Shown: piece by piece, positions 36,249-44,377 of the stretch | Numbering within the stretch: position 1 is the first letter of the stretch | Layout of the letters: every line of letters starts with the position of its first letter | Source: DASRFA01 sp035651755 | GTDB lineage: Bacteria > Desulfobacterota > Binatia > UBA12015 | Reading direction: 5' to 3' | Assembly: GCA_035651755.1 (NCBI GenBank) | Contig: DASRFA010000008.1 | Location: 1-64,000 of the forward strand | DNA length: 64,000 nt | Notes under the pieces: model-generated | The model's input: only the letters and a program-made list of their open reading frames with translations | What the model was told of the DNA's origin: nothing | Database searches by the model: none | Program-made: the position numbers and the translations under genes

Positions 36249-37341
36249 GGGCCGCCTCCGCCGCCGGCGCCTCGACCCGGACGCCGTCGGGCGACACGTC
36301 GAGGTCCAGCGGTGCGAGCCCGGCGCGCGCCCACGCCCGGAGGAGATCCGCGCGCTCCGTCTCGGCCACGACCGCGATGGCGCAATCGCCGCCGCCCGCG
36401 CCCGATGGTTTGACGGCCGCGCGCCGCCCGCGCGCCGCCCGGCAAGCGAGGCGCAATTCGCGCGTGAGGACCGGCACGGCGATGAGCGCCGAGAGCCGCG
36501 TTAGGAGATCGCCTGCGGCCGCCACGGCGGCGAGGACGCGCGCTTCGCTCCCGCTCCGGCAGCCCTCGGCGAGCTCGTCCGTCGCGCACCGCATGCCGGC
36601 GATCCAGGCGGCGAGCACGGGATCGGCGGTCCCGTCCGCGCGCTCAAGACGGCTCTCGAAGCGGGCGACGCGCGGGCCGCTCGCGGCGGGCCGACCGGTC
36701 GCGACCGCGGCGACCGCGAGCCCCGGCGGAAGCGCGAGCGGCGCGAACGCGACCGGCGGCAGCTCCGCGACCCGCGCCGCGCAGTCGCCGACCGAGCGCG
36801 GCCGGTCGCGCGCGTCGAGCCCGGTCGTCCAGACGAGGCCGCCGACCGTCGCGGCGACGACGTCGGCACCCGATCCGCCGCCCTGCGCGAGGCGATGCGC
36901 GAGGACGCCCGTCGCGACGCGCGCGGCGCGCGTCGTCGCGCCCGTCGGATCCTCGCCGGCGAGGCCGTGGATCGCGGCGACCGTTGCCGCGGTCACGGCG
37001 GCGCTCCCGCCGAGGCCGACCTTGTGGTCGCGCGCGTCGAGCTCGCTCGCGATCTCGATCTCGACGTCGCAGCCCGCGAGGCGGAGCGTCCGCGCCGCGA
37101 CGAGCGCCGCCCCCGCGGCGAAGCGGAGCTCCGGCGGCGCGCTCGCGGGGTCGTCCTCCGCGAGGCGGAGCCGACAGGCGTGCCGGCCGCTCGCGAGCGA
37201 AAGGATGCCGCGGCCCGGCCGCCGGCGCGCGCGGCAAGCGACCCGGCGCGTGACCGCGGCGGCGACCGCAGGAGCACCGCACGTCACGGCGTACTCGCCC
37301 GAGACGAAGAGCTTCCCGGGCGCCGTCACCGTCAGCTCCAC
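36241..37341 (-). CDS. phosphomevalonate kinase (GHMP family)
   Basis: A GHMP kinase of about 366 residues beginning at GTG (V-E-L-T-V-T-A-P-G-K). The first motif APGKLFVSGEYAVTCGAPAV (SGEYAV) is characteristic of phosphomevalonate kinase, the ATP loop is DHKVGLGGSAAVTAATVA, and GGGSGADVVAATVGGLVW and KPSGAGGGDCAIAV are the later motifs. It should convert 5-phosphomevalonate to the diphosphate. It overlaps mvaD by 10 bp and fni by 8 bp in the operon. GTG rather than ATG is the only start fitting the fold. Confidence 0.92.
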   Translation of the reverse strand: MELTVTAPGKLFVSGEYAVTCGAPAVAAAVTRRVACRARRRPGRGILSLASGRHACRLRLAEDDPASAPPELRFAAGAALVAARTLRLAGCDVEIEIASELDARDHKVGLGGSAAVTAATVAAIHGLAGEDPTGATTRAARVATGVLAHRLAQGGGSGADVVAATVGGLVWTTGLDARDRPRSVGDCAARVAELPPVAFAPLALPPGLAVAAVATGRPAASGPRVARFESRLERADGTADPVLAAWIAGMRCATDELAEGCRSGSEARVLAAVAAAGDLLTRLSALIAVPVLTRELRLACRAARGRRAAVKPSGAGGGDCAIAVVAETERADLLRAWARAGLAPLDLDVSPDGVRVEAPAAEAAHG

Positions 37342-38339
37342 GGCGCCTCCCCGGAGACGATCGCGACCCCCGGTCCGGGATGCGCGCCGAGCACGCGCAC
37401 GACCCCGGGAACGTTCGAGAGAGCGGCGGCGACGTCGCGCAGGCGGTGCCGCTCGCACAGGACCTTCACCTGGGGTCCGGCGTCGATCGTGAAGTACGCC
37501 GGCGTTCCGGCCCGCCTGAGCGTACGCACTTCGTGCATGAGAGCGACCGTCGTCGGAGTCCAGTACAGGACGCCGGGCCGCGCGGCGAGGGCGGTCGCGT
37601 GCATGCGGAGGCAGTTGGCCTCGGCGATGGTTCCGAGCTGCTCGAGGTCGCGCGCCGCGATGGCCGCCCGCGCGGCCGCGAGATCCGGCGGCTGCGCGGC
37701 GAGCCACCCCGCGTACAGCGGGGACGTCCGCGCGACGTGCTCCATCGCGTCGCGCGAGGACACGGCCTTCCGGCCCTCGTCGACGATCGCGACCGCCATG
37801 GCGACGTCCCACTCGGACTCGCCGAGGAGGGGCAGCGCGATCGAGTCCTCGCCGTCGTCGCGCTCGCCCCGGCGCCATTCGACGAAGCCTCCGAAGACCG
37901 AGCGCGCGGCCGAGCCGGACCCACGCCGGGCGATCGCCGAAAGCTGCTCGCGGTTGAGGCGGGCGCCCGCCACGGCGGCAGCGGCCGCCGCCACGGCCGC
38001 GTGGATGGCGGCCGACGATGCGAGCCCCGCGGCGACCGGGAAGCTCGCGTAGACATCGGCGTCGAGCGGGCCGGCGCAGCCGAACAGAGCCGCCAGGAGG
38101 TCCAGGTAGGTCGCCATGCGCGCGCCGGGTGGACCGCTCACCAGCTCGCCGTTCTGCAGGAAGCGGGCTTCCCGCGGGGGTCCCGACCGCCGCGTCACCA
38201 CGGCCGTCGCCTGGAGCTCGCGAAGGGTGAGGGAGATGCTCCCGGTCGCGGGGAGGTTCAGGTGCGGGTCGCGCTTCCCCCAGTACTTCACCAGGGCGAC
38301 GTTCGCGCATGCCCGAGCCTGTGCGCTGCGATCGCTCAC
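37332..38339 (-). CDS. mvaD: diphosphomevalonate decarboxylase
   Basis: A 335-residue GHMP-fold decarboxylase making IPP from mevalonate diphosphate. The N-terminal ACANVALVKYWGKRD is the family signature, followed by LPATGSISLTL, the ATP loop VAAGLASSAAIHAA, GSGSAARSVFGGFVEW, and the catalytic Asp in FTIDAGPQVKVL. Together with the next four genes it closes the pathway to IPP/DMAPP. Two adjacent GTG codons (38342 and 38339) follow a GGGGAGGG element; the second is used. The open frame extends to a TTG further up but has no family sequence there. Confidence 0.95.
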   Translation of the reverse strand: MSDRSAQARACANVALVKYWGKRDPHLNLPATGSISLTLRELQATAVVTRRSGPPREARFLQNGELVSGPPGARMATYLDLLAALFGCAGPLDADVYASFPVAAGLASSAAIHAAVAAAAAAVAGARLNREQLSAIARRGSGSAARSVFGGFVEWRRGERDDGEDSIALPLLGESEWDVAMAVAIVDEGRKAVSSRDAMEHVARTSPLYAGWLAAQPPDLAAARAAIAARDLEQLGTIAEANCLRMHATALAARPGVLYWTPTTVALMHEVRTLRRAGTPAYFTIDAGPQVKVLCERHRLRDVAAALSNVPGVVRVLGAHPGPGVAIVSGEAPWS

Positions 38340-38388
38340 CACCCTCCCCTCAAGACGGCGCGCCCGGCGGCCATGGCCGTTGGACAAG

Positions 38389-38420
38389 CCTGACCGATCG
38401 ATCTAAACCGCTCGGTCAGG
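38389..38420. promoter_or_regulatory. inverted repeat, candidate operator of the mevalonate operon
   Basis: CCTGACCGA (38389-38397) and TCGGTCAGG (38412-38420) are perfect inverted arms around a 14-nt spacer. The right arm lies just downstream of the predicted -10 box, so a bound protein would cover the start point. TGACCG/CGGTCA arms resemble operators of some TetR-type regulators; which protein binds is unknown. Confidence 0.55.
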
Positions 38421-38423
38421 CAC

Positions 38424-38452
38424 CCTCTACCGATCGGCGAAAGCGCTGTCAA
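38424..38452 (-). promoter_or_regulatory. sigma-70-type promoter for the mevalonate operon
   Basis: On the minus strand TTGACA (38452-38447) and TAGAGG (38429-38424) are separated by 17 nt, upstream of mvaD by about 85 bp. The -35 box is a perfect match and the -10 box is a fair one. The surrounding gap (38343-38677) holds no gene; apart from this promoter and the inverted repeat I see no further structure. Confidence 0.6.
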
Positions 38453-38677
38453 AGGCGGTACTTTCACGTGGAAGCGTCACGATCTCGCCGCTCCGCGACG
38501 CGGCGCGGAAAGAGCCCCGGCCGCAAACCGCGGTAAATCCGCTCTGCTCCGAGGCACATCGCTTGCTGACGTCCCGACGCGCAGGAAGACGCTGCGGCGG
38601 TTGAAGAAACATGCGCCGTGCTGCGTCAACCTCGCGAGGTTTGCCGGCCCGCGCGGCCGGCCAGGAGGCAACAGATC

Positions 38678-38920
38678 ATGTCGAAGAACACGGGCCTTTC
38701 CATCCGGGACATGCGGAACAAGCTTGCCATGACGCAAGAGGAATTCGCGCATGCGCTCGGCATCACCGTGAGCACGGTCAATCGCTGGGAGAACGGGCAT
38801 TCCGAGCCCAGCAAGCTCGCACGTGCCACGATCGCGCGCCTCGCGGAGAGCCACGCGGTGTTCGTGACGCCGACGCCCCGGAACGCGGCGGACGTCGAGC
38901 TCGGATCGGGCGACCGCTAG
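38678..38920 (+). CDS. XRE-family helix-turn-helix regulator
   Basis: An 80-residue DNA-binding protein starting at the ATG before SKNTGLSIRDM, with an AGGAGGC ribosome-binding site about eight bases upstream. Residues about 8-60 form a lambda-Cro/XRE helix-turn-helix: RNKLAMTQEEFAHALGIT followed by VSTVNRWENGHSEPS (recognition helix with the typical NRWENG turn). There is no separate ligand domain. It is divergent from the mevalonate operon, with 335 bp between, and might act there, but this is a guess. Confidence 0.85.
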   Translation: MSKNTGLSIRDMRNKLAMTQEEFAHALGITVSTVNRWENGHSEPSKLARATIARLAESHAVFVTPTPRNAADVELGSGDR

Positions 38921-39072
38921 GCCGAAGGAAGGGCCGCGACCGGAAGGGAGGCCGGGAGCGGCTCTTCCGGGCGCATCCACGTACGGAGACCCAGCATCGC
39001 TCCCAAGGTGACCCACGATTCCTCGTTCAGCAGGAGCAGCTCCACGTCGCGCTCCGTGACCCGCGGTTCCAT
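38917..39072 (-). CDS. possible small protein of unknown function
   Basis: A 51-residue frame (starting MEPRVTERDVELLLLNEESW) converges on the XRE gene, overlapping its stop by four bases. Its composition is more protein-like than the surrounding shadows, with a helical first half and a Pro/Ala end. No family is recognised and the upstream ribosome-binding site is not obvious. It may not be real. Confidence 0.3.
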   Translation of the reverse strand: MEPRVTERDVELLLLNEESWVTLGAMLGLRTWMRPEEPLPASLPVAALPSA

Positions 39073-39173
39073 GACGCAGAGGGTAAGTCCGACGACGCCG
39101 GAAGCAATGCCCGAGCGGCCGCCGCGCCGCCACGATGGTGGACGCGGCGCCGGCGAGCCCCGGGCGGCCCGCC

Positions 39174-39770
39174 TCAGGAGGCGGCCTTCCGGCGGGTGCG
39201 GGGCGTCGTCCGACGCGGCGAAGGGACGGCGCCGGGACGACCCATGCGCCTCTCGATGAGGGCGTCCGCCCGCTTCAAGAGGTGCTCGTCGCGCGTCCGC
39301 TTCTCGATCATGTAGCTCAGATCGCCCATGTCGTGGATCAGCATCTTGACGGCCTGATCCCGCCATCCCGGATCGCGCACCACCTGGAGGAGGTCCACCA
39401 CGACGTCCTCGAGCTCCGAGCTCTCGAGATCGATCGCCATCTCGAACGCGCGCGCGGGCGTGATGCCGCGGCGGAGCTCGCGGCGGTAGCCGGTGAGGAG
39501 CGAGCGGAGACGGATCCCGGTCGACGTGTCGAACAGGACCTTCGCGTCGCCGCTGATCGTCGGGTCGTTCCGCACGATCGCCTCGACGAGCATGAGCGCG
39601 CCGCAGTGGGCCGCTTCGCCCCGCGCCATGTTGAACCAGAACTGGCGGAGCTCGTCGTCGGCCTCGAACACGCGGACGAACTCGGCGTAGAGCTCCATCG
39701 TCTTGCGCTCGAGCTCGAGCGCGACGTCGAGCACCTCGACGATGGTCGTCCGACGAACGGTGCCGGTCAC
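39174..39770 (-). CDS. ferritin-like domain protein
   Basis: A 198-residue helical protein resembling rubrerythrin/ferritin-like domains. Helix 1 has ALELERKTMELYAEFVRVFE (Glu ligand position), helix 2 has ARGEAAHCGALM (the E-x-x-H metal pair), and helix 3 has AIDLESSELEDVVVDL (Glu). In helix 4 the second E-x-x-H is not clear; HDMGDLSYMIEK lies there instead. A di-iron centre is therefore possible but one ligand may be changed. The C-terminus is basic (RRTTPRTRRK). It stands alone, and no link to the iron genes at 55-56 kb is visible. Confidence 0.7.
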   Translation of the reverse strand: MTGTVRRTTIVEVLDVALELERKTMELYAEFVRVFEADDELRQFWFNMARGEAAHCGALMLVEAIVRNDPTISGDAKVLFDTSTGIRLRSLLTGYRRELRRGITPARAFEMAIDLESSELEDVVVDLLQVVRDPGWRDQAVKMLIHDMGDLSYMIEKRTRDEHLLKRADALIERRMGRPGAVPSPRRTTPRTRRKAAS

Positions 39771-39884
39771 GTCACGCTTCTACCAGCAGGCCGCCGCGCG
39801 CGCGAGGCGCGCCCGTGGGACCGGCCCGCGCGCGGGCGCGCCGCCGGGCGCCTCTGGCGCCGTCGCGTCTGGTAGAGAGATCGC

Positions 39885-40712
39885 ATGGCCGCCGACGCCC
39901 CCGACGAGGACCGCTTCGCCGCCGCGATGCGCCGCCTGACGGATCTTCACGGCACCGGGATCCTGCTGTTCGCGGCGGCGTCGGTCGCGGAGCGCGCGTT
40001 CGCGGACGCGCTCCGGGTGGGCGACGTCGTGCGGCGCGCCGTGCGGCAAGGACGGCGCGACCGCCCCGACGCGTCCGACTCCGCCGCCATCGAGGAGGCC
40101 GCGCGGCGGATCGAGGTCGCGATCGCCGACGCCGAGCGTGCGCCGGAGGTGGCCGAGCTCGGCCGATCGGTGGCGGCCGGCGAGGTGGTCCGTTCCGCCG
40201 AGCTCGCCCGGTGCGTGTTCGCGGGCCTCGAGCCGCTCGCGCAGCCGGCGGCAGCGGTCGGGTACCGGTCGGAGGCCCTGCGCGAGCGGAGGCGCGGCGG
40301 CGAGACGCTGCCCGCTCCGCCGGACCTCGCGACGCGGCTCGCCCGCCGGGCGCTCGCGCCGGTCACGGGCGACTGGAGCGAGATCGCGGCCGCCACCGGC
40401 GGCCTTCCCGACACGAGACCGCTCGACCTCGCGATGCCGCCCCCGATCGTCCTCTCGCCGTCGCTCGCGGGCTGCGGCTCGGAGGTCGCGCTCCGGGTGC
40501 CCCTCCCGTCCGCGGCGGCGGTGCTCCGCCATGCCGACAGCGGCGACCTCTGGGTGCTCGCGGCGAGCTTACCGGCGCCTGGCGCGGTCGCGCTCCTCGC
40601 GCAGGCCGACGACGAGTGGTGGGCGGCGAGCCCGGTCCCGTGGGAGCGCTACTCGGCCGAGCTCACGAGCGCTCTCCGGGAAGCAGGCGTCGCGGTGACC
40701 GTCGAGACGTAG
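39885..40712 (+). CDS. hypothetical protein
   Basis: A 275-residue protein that I do not recognise. The first 120 residues are helical and rich in Ala, Arg and Glu, with a short hydrophobic stretch GILLFAAASVAERAF. The second half looks beta-rich (PPPIVLSPSLAG, GDLWVLAASLPAPGAVALL). There is no signal peptide, no metal-binding motif and no nucleotide loop. The codon pattern matches its neighbours, the frame is long, and no better frame competes. It is flanked by a ferritin-like gene on the other strand and a secreted protein gene convergent to it. Confidence 0.6.
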   Translation: MAADAPDEDRFAAAMRRLTDLHGTGILLFAAASVAERAFADALRVGDVVRRAVRQGRRDRPDASDSAAIEEAARRIEVAIADAERAPEVAELGRSVAAGEVVRSAELARCVFAGLEPLAQPAAAVGYRSEALRERRRGGETLPAPPDLATRLARRALAPVTGDWSEIAAATGGLPDTRPLDLAMPPPIVLSPSLAGCGSEVALRVPLPSAAAVLRHADSGDLWVLAASLPAPGAVALLAQADDEWWAASPVPWERYSAELTSALREAGVAVTVET

Positions 40713-40762
40713 ACGCGATCGAAGCGGACCCGCACGGAGCGGGGCCGCTGGTCGGGCCACAC

Positions 40763-41218
40763 CTAACGGCTGTCGCCCGCGTAGTGGAAGCGATCGCGGC
40801 CGTCGAGGATCTCGGGGGTCGCGAAGTACGAGCCGTCGGTCGTGACGTTCCAGATACCTGCGGCCGCTTCCTCGTCGCCGCCGTTCAGCGCGCCGGCGAT
40901 CCCGCCGACCTCGGCGCCGGCGACGCCGACCGCGAGCTTCACCGGGAAGATCACCACGTTGAACATGACGGACGACATCGAGAGGACGAACTCGGCGGCC
41001 TTGTCCCACGGCTCGGGCGCGAGCGGCCGCTCGCTCGCGTAGGCGTCGTGCTCGGGCGCGACGTCGTACATGGAGGTCGCGGGGGCCGTCGTGACGGTCG
41101 TGGTCGTCGTGGTGTACGTGTAGTCCGCCTCGGCGCTTGCGACGGAGGCCCCCGAAGCGCACAGCATCAGCCCCGCCGCCACCGCGATCGCCGTCCGAGC
41201 CAATCGATTCATCGCCAT
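40763..41218 (-). CDS. secreted protein with Tyr/Thr-rich mature N-terminus
   Basis: A 151-residue protein starting MAMNRLARTAIAVAAG, with a signal peptide ending near SGASVASA. The mature N-terminus is unusual: a Tyr/Thr/Val run (DYTYTTTTTTVTTAPATSMY). A hydrophobic glycine-rich segment, FNVVIFPVKLAVGVAGAEVG, may be a membrane hairpin or glycine-zipper-like helix, followed by IWNVTTDGSYFATPEIL. I do not recognise the family. A methionine two codons later is an alternative start. It is divergent from the membrane protein at 41371. Confidence 0.65.
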   Translation of the reverse strand: MAMNRLARTAIAVAAGLMLCASGASVASAEADYTYTTTTTTVTTAPATSMYDVAPEHDAYASERPLAPEPWDKAAEFVLSMSSVMFNVVIFPVKLAVGVAGAEVGGIAGALNGGDEEAAAGIWNVTTDGSYFATPEILDGRDRFHYAGDSR

Positions 41219-41370
41219 CTCCCGCGCCGCCCGCGCGGCGGCGGCTCCGCTGCCCCGCCCCACCCGCGGCTCCGGTCCCCAACGATCCTTTCGGCCGCGG
41301 CCCGATTCCGGTTAAACCCGCCGGTGCCGCGCCTCGATCCCTCTCTAGCACGGACGGCGAACCTCCGGAA

Positions 41371-42171
41371 ATGACGCTCTTCGCACGTTGCTTCCTGCTG
41401 GTGTTCTGCCAGCTCGGCGTTGGCGGCCTGCTGTCGCTCGCGGTTCCCCCCTTCCACGACCTCGAGCGCGGCTTCTACAAGTCGAGCGCAGGCGTCTTCT
41501 TCTCGGCCTCGCTGGTGGGCGCGCTCGGCACCGTCGATCTCCTCCTCACGCGCGACGCGAGCGGCGTGAGCTGGCTGGAGGCGGCCCTCTGGATCGCGCA
41601 CCTCGTCCTGTTCGGCCTCTACCTCTCGACCCTCTGGGGCGACGCGATGGTCGCCCGCGCACGCCTCTACGCGGCCGCACTTCTCACGGGGGTGGCCGCG
41701 CTCGCCGTCGGGGCCGGGAGCCTGATCGCCGGCCACGGGATCCTGCTCGAGACGCTGTCGGTGCTGAGCGCGCTCGTGTCCGCGGTCGCGGTCGGCTCGG
41801 TCACGACCGGCATGCTCATCGGGCACTGGTACCTGATCGACCCGGGGATGGAGATCGAGCCCTTCCAGCGCTGCTTCCGGTTCTTCGTGCGCGCGCTCTG
41901 GGCGGAGATCGCGATGATCACCGCGATCGTCGCCGCGCTCACTTTCTCGCCGGCATTGCCCGTCGCGGCGGGAGACCACCTCGCGCTCGTGGCCCTTCGC
42001 GTCGTGCTGGGACCGGTCGCGGCGCTCGCGATGGCCGCGCTCATCGGACGCGTGCTCGCGATCCCGCAGACGATGGCCGCGACCGGCCTCTTCTACATCG
42101 CGACGCTCGCCGTGCTCGTCGGCGAGTTCCTCGGCCGCTACTTCACGTTCCGAACCGGCCTGCCGCTCTGA
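41371..42171 (+). CDS. polytopic integral membrane protein
   Basis: A 266-residue protein with about eight hydrophobic segments from the very N-terminus (CFLLVFCQLGVGGLLSLAV) to the end (GLFYIATLAVLVGEFLGRYF). Conserved-looking polar spots in loops include HDLERGFYKSS, GHWYLIDPGMEIEPFQRC and RVLAIPQTM, with histidines and acidic residues that could bind haem or quinone. I do not recognise the family. The start is the ATG before TLFARC; the upstream frame is Pro/Arg-rich and overlaps the divergent gene. Confidence 0.75.
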   Translation: MTLFARCFLLVFCQLGVGGLLSLAVPPFHDLERGFYKSSAGVFFSASLVGALGTVDLLLTRDASGVSWLEAALWIAHLVLFGLYLSTLWGDAMVARARLYAAALLTGVAALAVGAGSLIAGHGILLETLSVLSALVSAVAVGSVTTGMLIGHWYLIDPGMEIEPFQRCFRFFVRALWAEIAMITAIVAALTFSPALPVAAGDHLALVALRVVLGPVAALAMAALIGRVLAIPQTMAATGLFYIATLAVLVGEFLGRYFTFRTGLPL

Positions 42172-42212
42172 CGCGCGCGTCGCGATCGCGGAGCGCGCGC
42201 GATCACGGGCGC

Positions 42213-42563
42213 TCAGCGCGCGGGGAAGAGCTTCGTCACGCGCAGGCCGCGCGACGTCCAGCCGACGTCGAAGCCGACCTCCTGCCCGACCGCGATCGCG
42301 TAGCGACCGGGGCTCGCGACGAGCTCGCCGAGCACGACGACGTGCTGCAGCTCGAACGGCACCTCGCGTCCGGCGCGGCTCCGCACGACGCCGCTCCCGC
42401 TCCCGGGCGTGAAGCGGACGACGGTCCCGCGGTACCCGATCTCGCCGTCCGAGCGCTCGCGCTCGCCGTCGCCCGTCGCTTCGCCGCGCTCGCCGTCCGG
42501 TTCCGCGTCCAGCCCGAAAGCGGGCGACGACGGCGGCTCGTCGGGATCGGGCGCGGCGATCAA
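42213..42563 (-). CDS. cold-shock-domain-like protein coupled to the sirohaem reductase
   Basis: A 116-residue protein probably starting at TTG 42563, whose TTGA overlaps the reductase stop. Residues about 1-45 are Pro/Glu/Asp-rich and flexible. Residues about 46-116 (GYRGTVVRFTPGSGSGVVRS, then REVPFELQHV and GQEVGFDVGWTSRGLRVTK) follow the spacing of a small OB-fold cold-shock domain, though the RNP aromatic residues are mostly missing. Function is unknown. Translational coupling to a sulfite/nitrite reductase is the main context. Confidence 0.6.
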   Translation of the reverse strand: MIAAPDPDEPPSSPAFGLDAEPDGERGEATGDGERERSDGEIGYRGTVVRFTPGSGSGVVRSRAGREVPFELQHVVVLGELVASPGRYAIAVGQEVGFDVGWTSRGLRVTKLFPAR

Positions 42564-44206
42564 CGCACCTCGTCCACGGCCGCCGCGCGCGCGACCGCGT
42601 CGAGCTCGTCGACGCCGACCCGCTCGACGAACTCGGCGAAGCGCTCGCCGTCGTTCCGGCGCGCCCGGTAGAAGCCGGCGAGCGCAGCGATCGCGCGCGG
42701 CGCGTCCTCCTCGCTGTACCGGCCGACGAGACGCCTGCCGATGCGCGTCCGGGCCTCGCCCACCGCGCCGCCGAGGAGCAGCGAGTAGTGCGGGCGCTCG
42801 ACCCCGCCGTCGTCCTTGACCATCATGCCGGTCAGGCCGACGTCGCCGATGTGGTGCTGGCCGCACGAGTTCGGGCAGCCGCTGATCTTGACGTGGAAGG
42901 GCCCGAGCGACTCCGCGTCGACGTCGCTGTCGGCGAGGTGGCGCCGGATCCGGTCGCCGACGCCCATCGAGCGCGTCACCGCGAGGCTGCAGTAGTCGAG
43001 CCCCGGGCACGAGACGACGTCCGTCAGAAGCGACGCCTGCCCCTCGGCGAGGCCGAGGTCGACGAGCGCGGCGTGCAGCTCGGGAAGCGCCGAGCGGCGC
43101 ACCCACTGCAGCACCAGGTTCTGCTCGTTGGTCGCGCGCACGGTGCCGTTGCCCAGCTCGTGCGCGAGGCGGCCGATCGCCCGGAGCTGCGACGTGTCGA
43201 CGTCGCCGAGCGGGAGCGTCACCGTGACCGCCGCGAAGCCCGGATCGCGCTGCGGGCTCGCATTGGTGCGCGCCCAATCCTCGAAGCCCGGGCGCGGCGC
43301 GATCGGATCGCGCGCGGGCGCCGGCGGCGGAACGCGGTAGTCGCGCACGGCGTCGCGTACGTCCTGCCGGAGCTCGGCGCCGCGCTCGCGGTCGACGCGC
43401 TCGACCTCGGCCGCCACCATCTTCACGAACGCGGCGACCCCGACCTTCTTCACGAGGAACTTGAGACGCGCCTTGTGGCGGTTCTTGCGCTCGCCCGACC
43501 GGTGCTGAACCCGCGCGATCGCCTCGCACCAGATCAGGACATCCTCGGCCGGAACGAAGTCGGCGATCGGGACTGCGAGGAACGGCGCCGCGCCCAGGCC
43601 GCCGCCCGCCCAGACCGAGAAGCCGATCTCCTCGCCGCGCCGGCGCGCGTAGAGCCCGATGTCGTTGATCGTCGCCTGCGCGCAGTCGATCGGGCAGCCC
43701 TCGACAGCGATCTTGAACTTCCGCGGCAGCGTCAGGTTCAGCGGGTTGAACAGGAAGAAGTCGTGCACCGCGAGCATGTGCGGCGACACGTCGAACGGCT
43801 CGTCGGGCGACACCCCGGCGAACGGGCAGGCCGTGACGTTCCGCACGCTGTCCGAGCAGGCGCCGCGCGTCGTGATGCCGACGGCCTCGAGGCGCTGGTA
43901 GATGTCGGCGACGCGCTCGAGCGGCACCCAGTGGATCTGGACGTCCTGGCGCGTCGTCACGTGGGTAATGCCGCGGCCGTAGTCGTCGGTGACCCCAGCG
44001 AGCGCCTCGATCTGCGGTACGGTCAGGAGACCGCCGGGGAGCTTGATGCGCTGCATGTAGCTCGTGTGATCGAGCTGGTAGTAGAGGCCGTAGGAGAGCC
44101 GGATGGCGCGGAACTCGCTGTCCTGGAGCTCGCCCCGGCGATACGCCTCGACGCGGCCGGCGTGCAGCGCCCGCGCCCGGTCGAACTGCTCTTGGGTGGG
44201 CTTCAT
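42560..44206 (-). CDS. sirohaem- and [4Fe-4S]-dependent sulfite/nitrite reductase
   Basis: A 548-residue assimilatory reductase transferring six electrons to sulfite or nitrite. It has the two-fold repeat architecture. The C-terminal cluster ligands are in VSCPGLDYCSLA and KISGCPNSCGQH (C-x5-C and C-x3-C), binding the [4Fe-4S] cluster that shares a cysteine with sirohaem. The N-terminal part shows THVTTRQDVQIHWV and IAVEGCPIDCAQATINDIG. Electron donor is likely ferredoxin. Sulfite versus nitrite specificity cannot be told. The ATG before KPTQEQFDRA was chosen as the usual family start. It is divergent from a small membrane protein. Confidence 0.9.
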   Translation of the reverse strand: MKPTQEQFDRARALHAGRVEAYRRGELQDSEFRAIRLSYGLYYQLDHTSYMQRIKLPGGLLTVPQIEALAGVTDDYGRGITHVTTRQDVQIHWVPLERVADIYQRLEAVGITTRGACSDSVRNVTACPFAGVSPDEPFDVSPHMLAVHDFFLFNPLNLTLPRKFKIAVEGCPIDCAQATINDIGLYARRRGEEIGFSVWAGGGLGAAPFLAVPIADFVPAEDVLIWCEAIARVQHRSGERKNRHKARLKFLVKKVGVAAFVKMVAAEVERVDRERGAELRQDVRDAVRDYRVPPPAPARDPIAPRPGFEDWARTNASPQRDPGFAAVTVTLPLGDVDTSQLRAIGRLAHELGNGTVRATNEQNLVLQWVRRSALPELHAALVDLGLAEGQASLLTDVVSCPGLDYCSLAVTRSMGVGDRIRRHLADSDVDAESLGPFHVKISGCPNSCGQHHIGDVGLTGMMVKDDGGVERPHYSLLLGGAVGEARTRIGRRLVGRYSEEDAPRAIAALAGFYRARRNDGERFAEFVERVGVDELDAVARAAAVDEVR

Positions 44207-44377
44207 GGGAGGGTGCGCTCCTTTCCTCCGGTTCAAGCAAGCGCGCCTTTCTCATGCAATGCACCGCGCTCGTCGGACGCGGCGCGCCGCGGCGAAGTGC
44301 GGCCACGCGCCGCGCTCCGGCGGCTCCCGGCGGGGCTCGCCCTTTCGTCCCGGACCGCTTTTGGCTACCCCCAAGCC

